The notes beneath the pieces are model-generated. The model did no database searches and was not told the DNA's origin. It saw nothing but the letters and a program-made list of their open reading frames with translations. 9,883 bases of DNA from NCBI GenBank assembly GCA_025934335.1, contig JAICYG010000095.1, positions 1 to 9,883 of the forward strand, in the 5' to 3' direction. The translations under genes and the position numbers were made by a program. This document shows positions 1 to 5,391 of the stretch, one piece after another. The number at the start of each line of letters is the position of its first letter. Position 1 is the stretch's first letter. This DNA is from Thermoleophilia bacterium. GTDB taxonomy: Bacteria > Actinomycetota > Thermoleophilia > Gaiellales > Gaiellaceae.

Positions 1-1
1 C

Positions 2-400
2 TTCTGCAAGGCGATCGACACGTTCTGCCCGCTCGGGCCGTGGATCGTGACGCCCGACGAGCTCGGCGACCCGCACGACCTGCGCATGCAGCTGCGCGTG
101 AACGGCGAGGTGCGCCAGGAGTCGCACTCGAGCCGCATGAGCGTGACGATCCCGGAGATCCTCTCGAACTTCTCGGCGCTCGGCTACAGCGCAGGCGACG
201 TGCTCTCGACCGGCACCGTCGCGGGCGTCGCCGGCTTCAAGTCGGAAGAGGAGCGCAAGCGGCTCTACCTGAAGCCGGGTGACGTGATCGAGGCGGAGAT
301 CGAGCGGATCGGCGTGCTGCGCAACCCGGTCGTCTCGTGGCAGGAGGCGCACGGCGAGCCGCCGCGGCCGCGCATCCGGCCCTGGGGCGAGAACGCGTGA
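2..400 (+). CDS. Fumarylacetoacetate hydrolase (FAH) family protein, C-terminal part (5' end outside window)
   Basis: The last 132 residues of an FAH-fold enzyme, open from the window edge to TGA at 398-400. Members hydrolyse or decarboxylate C-C bonds in 2,4-dioxo acids and related ring-cleavage products, using Mg2+ or Mn2+. Seen here: the family block KAIDTFCPLGPWIVTPDE (from residue 3), the NGE..Q segment, GDVLSTGT (usually TGTP; here TGTVAG) and the near-terminal LKPGDVIEAEIE..G.LRNPV. The N-terminal half, with the metal-binding acidic residues, lies upstream, so the substrate class cannot be judged. Only 13 nt separate it from the M24 hydrolase gene, so it is probably an early gene of the same operon. 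Family assignment is firm; the exact reaction (fumarylpyruvate, acylpyruvate, 2-hydroxyhepta-2,4-diene-dioate or other) is not. Confidence 0.93.
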   Translation, partial: FCKAIDTFCPLGPWIVTPDELGDPHDLRMQLRVNGEVRQESHSSRMSVTIPEILSNFSALGYSAGDVLSTGTVAGVAGFKSEEERKRLYLKPGDVIEAEIERIGVLRNPVVSWQEAHGEPPRPRIRPWGENA

Positions 401-413
401 GCCGGCCGCGCGA

Positions 414-1574
414 ATGAGCCGGCCTCAAGACCGTGCAAAGCTCGACCGCGTTCGCGCGCTGATGGCCGAGCACGACCTCGACGCCCTCGTCGTCCGCGCG
501 CCGGACAACGTCCTCTACCTGACGAGCTTCTGGGGGATGAAGGGCTATGACGCGTGCGTCTTCCCACGCGAGGGCGAGCCGGTGCTGATCACGATCGAGG
601 CGTCGGAAGAGGACGCCGCGCGCACCTCCTGGACGGATGACGTCCGCCTGATCCAGGGCTACGCGCCCGACGACCCTCGCCCGGTACCGGCGCGCACGCT
701 CGAGGCCGCGCTCGCCGCCTCCCGCGACTACGGCAAGGTCGGTCTCGAGCTCTCGATGGGGACGCAGGCGACGGACCGGATGGTCGGTGAGCCGACGACG
801 TTCACGAAGGGCTGGTTCGACGCGTGGCCGGGCGCCGGCGACGCGATGCCCGTGCTCAACGTCGCGCGGGCGATCAAGTCTGAGCAGGAGGTCGAGCGGA
901 TGCGCCTTGCGAACGAGATCTGCGCGGCCGCGATGCAGCACGTCGCCGAGCGCCTGCGACCCGGTATGAGGGAGAGCGAGGCGGCCGCGCTCTGGCAGGG
1001 CTTCGTGCACGGAGAGGGCACCGGCTGGCAGGGCAAGGTCGAGCTCGCGTTCGGGTTCTCGCTCGTCTGGGCGGGCGCCGGGATCAAGACGTTCACCGCG
1101 ACCGGTGACCTGCCGGTACGGGAGGACGAGCCGACGCTCTTCGAGATCTGGGTGTGCGCGGACGGCTACTGGTGCGACCACACGAAGCTCCTCTGTCCGG
1201 GCGAGCCGCGCGCGGACTACCGCGAGCTGGAGACGGGGCTGATGGATGTCTACGGCCGGGCCGTCGCGCATTGCACGCCGGGCGCGTCGCTCGCCGAGCT
1301 CGACGTGCTCGTCCGCGACGGCCTCACCGAGCTCGGCTACCGCGGCCAGCCGACGCACCCGATCTGCCACGGTGTCGGGGCGCGGGCCCACGAGCCGCCG
1401 TACGCGCACCGCGCCGGGCGCGGCACGGTCGAGGAGGGCATGGTGCTCGCGATCGAGCCGGGGTGCTACTGGGAAGGAGGCGGCGGGTTGCGGGTCGAGG
1501 ACAACTTCCTGATCACCGCGGACGGGGCAGAGAAGCTCTCCCCGTTCCCGGACGGAGTGGTCGTTTGTGGATGA
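414..1574 (+). CDS. M24 family metallohydrolase (Xaa-Pro dipeptidase / creatinase fold)
   Basis: 386 aa, a normal length for a two-domain 'pita-bread' protein. An N-terminal creatinase-type domain (about 1-145, with NVLYLTSFWG near 32-41) precedes the catalytic domain (about 150-386). Relatives are dinuclear-metal prolidases/aminopeptidases P, creatine amidinohydrolase, and amide hydrolases such as ectoine hydrolase. By spacing, the metal ligands are D255 (in GYWCDHTK), H319 (CHGVG), E348 (AIEPG) and E362 (LRVED); H326 is the usual second-shell HE.P histidine. The first ligand, normally Asp 11 residues before D255, is Glu (E244, in FEIWV). The ATG at 414 has no strong Shine-Dalgarno sequence, so coupling to the FAH gene is likely. 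The 3' end overlaps the next gene by 8 nt. Company with catabolic enzymes points to a small-molecule amide or imino-peptide substrate rather than general peptide turnover; this is inference. Confidence 0.9.
   Translation: MSRPQDRAKLDRVRALMAEHDLDALVVRAPDNVLYLTSFWGMKGYDACVFPREGEPVLITIEASEEDAARTSWTDDVRLIQGYAPDDPRPVPARTLEAALAASRDYGKVGLELSMGTQATDRMVGEPTTFTKGWFDAWPGAGDAMPVLNVARAIKSEQEVERMRLANEICAAAMQHVAERLRPGMRESEAAALWQGFVHGEGTGWQGKVELAFGFSLVWAGAGIKTFTATGDLPVREDEPTLFEIWVCADGYWCDHTKLLCPGEPRADYRELETGLMDVYGRAVAHCTPGASLAELDVLVRDGLTELGYRGQPTHPICHGVGARAHEPPYAHRAGRGTVEEGMVLAIEPGCYWEGGGGLRVEDNFLITADGAEKLSPFPDGVVVCG
1554..1557 (+). promoter_or_regulatory. Shine-Dalgarno (GGAG) deciding the GTG start of the DRE-TIM enzyme
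   Basis: GGAG lies 9 nt before GTG 1567 and inside the 3' end of the M24 gene. An ATG at 1571 overlaps the M24 stop but is in the wrong frame, so GTG 1567 is the supported start and gives the 8-nt overlap GTGGATGA. Confidence 0.6.
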
Positions 1575-2721
1575 GCTGATCTGGACCGGCTCGCTGAACC
1601 ACCGCTACGCGATCCGCGGCAGCGTTGGCCTCTACGACACGACGCTTCGCGACGGCGAGCAGACGGTCGGCGTCGTCCTCGACCCCGACGACAAGCTCGA
1701 GATCGCACGGCTCCTCGACGAGCTCGGAATCGAGCGGATCGAAGCGGGCTTCCCGCGCGTGTCCGACGACGACTGGCAGGCCGTCGCGAAGATCGCCGCT
1801 GCCGGACTGCGGGCGGAGGTCTGGGGTTTCTCGCGCGCCGTGCCTGCCGACCTGGAAGCGCTCGTTGAGCTCGGTGTCGAGTACTCGGTGATCGAGTCGC
1901 CGATCTCGGACCTGAAACTCGATGCGATCGGCGTCTCGCGCGAGACGATGCTCGAGCGAATCGCGAAGGCCATGCGGTTCGCCGCCGAGCACGACATCCA
2001 CGCGGCGTTCTTCGGTGTCGACTCGACCCGCGCCGACCCGGCGTTCTTCAGGCAGGTCTACGAGACCGCGGTCGAAGCGGGCGCGAAGGAGGTCGTCGTC
2101 GTCGACACGCTGGGAATCGCATCGCCCGAGGCGGTGACCGATCTCGTCGGCGCGACCGGGCAGTACGTGGACGGCCTCCCCGTGCACTTCCACGGGCACA
2201 ACGACTTCGGGCTCGCGACCGCGAGCGCGGTCGCCGCCGTCCGCGCGGGCGCGAGCTGGGTGCACGGCACGATCAACGGCATGGGCGAGCGCGCCGGCAA
2301 CGCAAACCTTGGCGAGGTCGCGCTCACGCTGCGCGCGCTCTACGGCGTCGAGTCGAACCTGCGCCTCGACCGTATCCGGGCCGTCGCCGAGCGCGTGCGC
2401 GAGCTCTCCGGCTACGAGCTCGAGCCGTGGAAGCCGGTGACGGGCGACACGCTGTACCGGCGCGAGTCGGGCGCCGTCGCCTCGCAGTTCCACGACCCGC
2501 CGTCGATCGAGCCGTACTCGTCGGAGCTCGTCGGGGCCGAGCGGGCGATCGTGCTCGGCAAGAAGAGCGGCCTCGACTCGATCCGCATCAAGGCGGACGA
2601 GCTCGGCCTCGACGTGCCGGAGGAGCGGCGCGCGGAGGTGCTCGCCGCGGTGAAGAACCTCGGCGCGGAGCAGCGCCGCCTCGTGACGGACGACGAGTTC
2701 AGGAGCATCGTCGCTGGCTGA
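1567..2721 (+). CDS. Homocitrate/2-isopropylmalate synthase-type DRE-TIM metallolyase, without LeuA regulatory domain
   Basis: 384 aa. Enzymes of this family condense acetyl-CoA with a 2-oxo acid, or cleave the reverse way (HMG-CoA lyase), in a metal-dependent TIM barrel. Seen: LYDTTLRDGEQ (22-32; D24 metal ligand, R28 catalytic), the ligand pair in HFHGHND (H209, H211), and NGMGERAGNANL (237-248; N245 completes the site). After the barrel comes a short communication-type region with EPYSSELVG and LGKKSG (331-335), as in NifV/LysS-type homocitrate synthases. The protein ends there, so the roughly 120-residue leucine-sensing domain of LeuA is absent and leucine feedback is not expected. No leuB/C/D genes adjoin, which argues against housekeeping leucine synthesis. 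Candidates are homocitrate, citramalate, an uncharacterised alkylmalate synthase, or an aldol-type lyase. Translation start GTG 1567, coupled to the M24 gene. Confidence 0.9.
   Translation: MDELIWTGSLNHRYAIRGSVGLYDTTLRDGEQTVGVVLDPDDKLEIARLLDELGIERIEAGFPRVSDDDWQAVAKIAAAGLRAEVWGFSRAVPADLEALVELGVEYSVIESPISDLKLDAIGVSRETMLERIAKAMRFAAEHDIHAAFFGVDSTRADPAFFRQVYETAVEAGAKEVVVVDTLGIASPEAVTDLVGATGQYVDGLPVHFHGHNDFGLATASAVAAVRAGASWVHGTINGMGERAGNANLGEVALTLRALYGVESNLRLDRIRAVAERVRELSGYELEPWKPVTGDTLYRRESGAVASQFHDPPSIEPYSSELVGAERAIVLGKKSGLDSIRIKADELGLDVPEERRAEVLAAVKNLGAEQRRLVTDDEFRSIVAG
2701..2705 (+). promoter_or_regulatory. Shine-Dalgarno (AGGAG) deciding a CTG start
   Basis: AGGAG sits 8 nt before CTG 2714, within the last codons of the upstream gene. 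No ATG, GTG or TTG exists in this frame between the in-frame TGA at 2684-2686 and the FAD-binding glycines, so this site selects CTG 2714 as start of the FAD oxidoreductase. Confidence 0.7.
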
Positions 2722-4258
2722 GCACGACGCAGTCGTCGTCGGCAGCGGCGTCAACGGCCTCGCGTGTGCCGCCCTGCTCGCGCAGGCCGGTTGGGACGTC
2801 TGCGTCCTCGAGCGACAGAGCTGGTTCGGCGGCTGCATCCGCACGGCCGAGATCACCCGGCCGGGGTTCAAGCACGACGTCTTCAGTGCGTGGCACCCGC
2901 TGTGGGTCGGCGGCCCCGTGCATCCGCAGCTCGAGGCCGACCTGGCGCGGCACGGGCTCGAGTACGTCAACACCGATTTGCCGACGGCGACGGCCTTCCC
3001 CGACGGCTCGAGCGCGTTTCTGCTGCGCGACGCCGAGGGAAACGCGCGCGAGCTGGGCGAGGAGTGGCACGGCGTGCTCGCGTCGTTCTTCCCGACCGCC
3101 GACTTTGCCTTCGGCGTGCTCGGGACCGAGTTGTGGTCGAAGCACGGTGCGTCGTTCGGCCTCCGGCTCCTGCGCAGGCTCGGCCGCGAGGGCGCCCGCG
3201 ACTTCGCCGGGCAGCTCCTCGTCTCCGCGCGCGACTGGCTCGAGACGACGTTCGCCTCGCCGAAGGCGCACGGCGTGCTCGCGCCCTGGGTGCTCCATAC
3301 GGGTCTCGGCCCCGACGCCGCCGCCTCCGGCTACATGGCGCAGGTGATCGCGGTCGCGGTGCAGGAGGGCGGCATGCCGATCCCCGTCGGCGGCGGTGCG
3401 AAGCTCGCGGACGCGCTGGTCGCGTACATCCGCGAGCAGGGGGGGACGTGCGAGACGGGCGTCAACGTCGATCGTGTCTTCGGCAGCGGCGTCCGCGCCG
3501 GCGGCGAGACGATCGGCGCGCGGCGCGCGGTCGTCTGCAACGTCACGCCCACGCAGTTGTATGGCGAGCTGCTCGGCGGCACGCCGCCCCCGTTCCGTTA
3601 CGGGCGCAGCGAGATGCAGATCCACTTCGCGCTCTCCGAGCCGCCGGAGTGGGAGGGGGACGAGCGGCTCGGCCGCTCTGCGATCGTTCACCTGACGCCG
3701 GGGCTCGACGGTGTCTCGCGCGCCGTCAACGAGGCGGAGCGCGGCCTCCTGCCGGCGGAGGCGACGGTGGTCGTGGGGCAGCCGCTGACGCTTGACGCGT
3801 CACGGGCGCCCGAGCGGAAGGGCCTCCTCTGGATCCAGCTGCAGGAACTGCCGTGGCAGGTGAAGGGCGACGCCGCGGGCGAGCTCGATGTCGGAGACGG
3901 CACGTGGACCGAGGAACTGCGCGAGCGCTACGCCGACCGCATCCAGGCGCGGGTCGCGAAGCACGTGCGCAACCTCGACTCGGCGGTGCTCGAGCGGGTG
4001 TGCCTGTCGCCCGCCGATCTCTGGAGCGCGAACGTCAACCTGGTGCAGGGCGACCCGTACGGCGGCTCGCTCGCGCTCGACCAGAACTTCCTCTGGCGGG
4101 CGCCCCACCGGACGCCGGTGAAGGGGGTCTGGCACGTCGGCGCCTCGACGCATCCCGGGCCGGGCCTCGGCGGCGGTTCCGGCGCGCTCGTCGCGCAGCA
4201 GCTGCTCGAGCCGCCGCTCTCACGCAGGCTGTTGTCGCGGGTGCAGCGAAGGCCGTAG
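2714..4258 (+). CDS. Phytoene-desaturase-like NAD(P)/FAD-dependent oxidoreductase, probable CTG start
   Basis: 514 aa when started at CTG 2714, matching the usual CrtI/PYROXD2-like length of about 500-550. The N-terminus holds the Rossmann FAD motif GSGVNG (10-15), acidic E33 at the end of the second strand, and FGG (38-40). The C-terminus holds the second FAD contact, GVWHVGASTHPGPGLGG (471-487). Between them are family landmarks such as NVTPTQLY and ILL-like substrate-domain segments. Relatives dehydrogenate or isomerise C-C bonds in carotenoids and other hydrophobic molecules, but this PYROXD2-like branch is mostly uncharacterised. No crt genes (phytoene synthase, cyclase) are nearby, so carotenoid synthesis is not indicated. 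The 5' end overlaps the DRE-TIM gene by CTGGCTGA. A conventional call at GTG 2918 would remove 68 residues, including the whole FAD dinucleotide-binding motif. Family confident; substrate unknown. Confidence 0.88.
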   Translation: MAEHDAVVVGSGVNGLACAALLAQAGWDVCVLERQSWFGGCIRTAEITRPGFKHDVFSAWHPLWVGGPVHPQLEADLARHGLEYVNTDLPTATAFPDGSSAFLLRDAEGNARELGEEWHGVLASFFPTADFAFGVLGTELWSKHGASFGLRLLRRLGREGARDFAGQLLVSARDWLETTFASPKAHGVLAPWVLHTGLGPDAAASGYMAQVIAVAVQEGGMPIPVGGGAKLADALVAYIREQGGTCETGVNVDRVFGSGVRAGGETIGARRAVVCNVTPTQLYGELLGGTPPPFRYGRSEMQIHFALSEPPEWEGDERLGRSAIVHLTPGLDGVSRAVNEAERGLLPAEATVVVGQPLTLDASRAPERKGLLWIQLQELPWQVKGDAAGELDVGDGTWTEELRERYADRIQARVAKHVRNLDSAVLERVCLSPADLWSANVNLVQGDPYGGSLALDQNFLWRAPHRTPVKGVWHVGASTHPGPGLGGGSGALVAQQLLEPPLSRRLLSRVQRRP

Positions 4259-4282
4259 AGTCCCGCAGTCGAACGTCTTCTC

Positions 4283-4303
4283 GACCGGCGGCTCCCACCG
4301 GTC
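4283..4303. terminator. Weak inverted repeat between convergent genes
   Basis: GACCGG (4283-4288) pairs with CCGGTC (4298-4303), with two further inner pairs after one mismatch. It lies in the 57-nt gap between the FAD oxidoreductase stop and the end of the - strand monooxygenase gene, where a shared terminator would sit. No T-tract follows on either strand, so terminator activity is only possible. Confidence 0.3.
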
Positions 4304-4315
4304 AGCACGGGGTCA

Positions 4316-5335
4316 TCACGGGCAGCGCGGCGGCCGGTCTTCCGGGCCGCCGCGCGCGATCCCGGCCAGCAGCTCGTAGGAACGCAGTCGTGCCGCGTGG
4401 TCGTGGATCGCGGCCGCGACGATGATCTCGTCGGCTGCCGTCACGGCTGCGAAGTCCTCGAGTCCGGCTCGCACCGTCTCGGGCGACCCGACGAACGAGC
4501 GGCTGAGCATCGCGGAGGCGCGCTCCCGTTCGGCGTCCGTCCAGTAGGCGTCGATGTCGTCGATCGGGGCCGGCAGGCGGCCGCGCCGGCCGCGCACGAT
4601 GTTCGCGAACGACTGCTGCGCGGACGTGAAGAGCCGCCGCGCCTCCGTGTCCTCGTCGGCGACGACCACGTTCGCACCGACCATCGCGTAGGGCGCGTCG
4701 AGCGTCGGCGAGGGGCGGAACGAGGTCCGGTACACCTCGAGCGCCGGCAGCAGCGCCTCGGGAGCGAAGTGCGACGCGAACGCATACGGCAGGCCGAGGG
4801 CGGCCGCGAGCTGAGCGCCGTAGAGGCTCGAGCCGAGGATCCACAGCGGCACCTTCGTGCCTGCGCCGGGGACCGCGTGCACGAGCTGGGCGCCTTTTGG
4901 GTCGTCGAGGTAGTGCTGGAGCTCGAGCACGTCCTGCGGGAACGTGTCCGCGGCGGTGAGATCGCGCCGGAGCGCGGCGATCGTCGGTCGATCGGTGCCC
5001 GGCGCGCGGCCCAGGCCGAGGTCGATGCGGCCGGGATGAAGCTCGGCGAGTGTCCCGAACTGCTCGGCGATCACGAGCGGCGAGTGGTTCGGGAGCATGA
5101 TCCCGCCCGAGCCGACGCGGATCGTGCTCGTGGCGGCCGCCACGTGCGCGATCACGACGGCGGTGGCGGCGCTCGCGATGCCCGCGGCGTTGTGGTGCTC
5201 GGCGAGCCAGTAGCGGCGGTAGCCCCACTCCTCCGCGTGGCGGGCCAGGTCGGCGGTGTTCCGGAGCGCCTCGGCGGCGGTCGCTCCTTCGGGGATCGGC
5301 GCCAGGTCGAGGATCGAGAGCGGCGGGATCGTCAC
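4316..5335 (-). CDS. LLM-class flavin-dependent oxidoreductase, group 1 (MsnO8-type)
   Basis: 339 aa, a typical length for a bacterial-luciferase-like TIM barrel. These enzymes use reduced flavin (FMNH2, or F420 in some branches) supplied by a partner reductase to oxygenate or oxidise small molecules. Group-1 signatures seen: LSILDLAPIPEG (6-17), GYRRYWLAEHHN (38-49), GSGGIMLPNHSPLVIAEQFG (75-94), HPGRIDLGLGRAPGTDR (100-116) and LWILGSS.YGAQLAA (164-178). The GTG start (5335-5333) is preceded only by weak GAG-like complementarity to 16S rRNA. It is transcribed alone, divergently from the helicase with a 56-bp spacer and convergently with the FAD oxidoreductase. No flavin reductase is adjacent, so it would have to share one. 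The substrate cannot be inferred; members are often annotated from secondary metabolism but are widespread and mostly unstudied. Confidence 0.92.
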   Translation of the reverse strand: MTIPPLSILDLAPIPEGATAAEALRNTADLARHAEEWGYRRYWLAEHHNAAGIASAATAVVIAHVAAATSTIRVGSGGIMLPNHSPLVIAEQFGTLAELHPGRIDLGLGRAPGTDRPTIAALRRDLTAADTFPQDVLELQHYLDDPKGAQLVHAVPGAGTKVPLWILGSSLYGAQLAAALGLPYAFASHFAPEALLPALEVYRTSFRPSPTLDAPYAMVGANVVVADEDTEARRLFTSAQQSFANIVRGRRGRLPAPIDDIDAYWTDAERERASAMLSRSFVGSPETVRAGLEDFAAVTAADEIIVAAAIHDHAARLRSYELLAGIARGGPEDRPPRCP

Positions 5336-5375
5336 CGGCTCAGCATGCCTGTGCGGCGACGGCGGACCGGGTCGG

Positions 5376-5381
5376 TAACGT
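5376..5381 (+). promoter_or_regulatory. Possible -10 element (TAACGT) for the helicase
   Basis: TAACGT fits the actinobacterial TANNNT -10 pattern and ends 10 nt before GTG 5392, so the transcript would have a leader of a few bases or none. No convincing -35 is visible and no Shine-Dalgarno sequence precedes the GTG. Low confidence because any single hexamer is weak evidence. Confidence 0.3.
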
Positions 5382-5391
5382 CCCGCGGCCC

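Noticed and set aside
237..1409. A 390-codon antisense open frame across the M24 gene
   Set aside because: Same reason: low-complexity Arg-rich product opposite a confidently identified gene.
1513..2973. A 486-codon antisense open frame across the DRE-TIM gene
   Set aside because: It lies opposite a gene with complete catalytic motifs, and its translation is Arg/Val/Leu/Asp-biased without recognisable domains.
2427..3795. Overlapping + strand frames bridging the DRE-TIM/FAD gene junction
   Set aside because: They are out of frame with both real genes and consist of Arg/Ala/Ser-rich sequence. The junction is fully explained by the CTG start at 2714.
2714..4258. Carotenoid biosynthesis cluster
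   Set aside because: The enzyme is CrtI-like, but no phytoene synthase, cyclase or prenyl-transferase gene is present, and its motifs fit the broader PYROXD2-like oxidoreductase group better.
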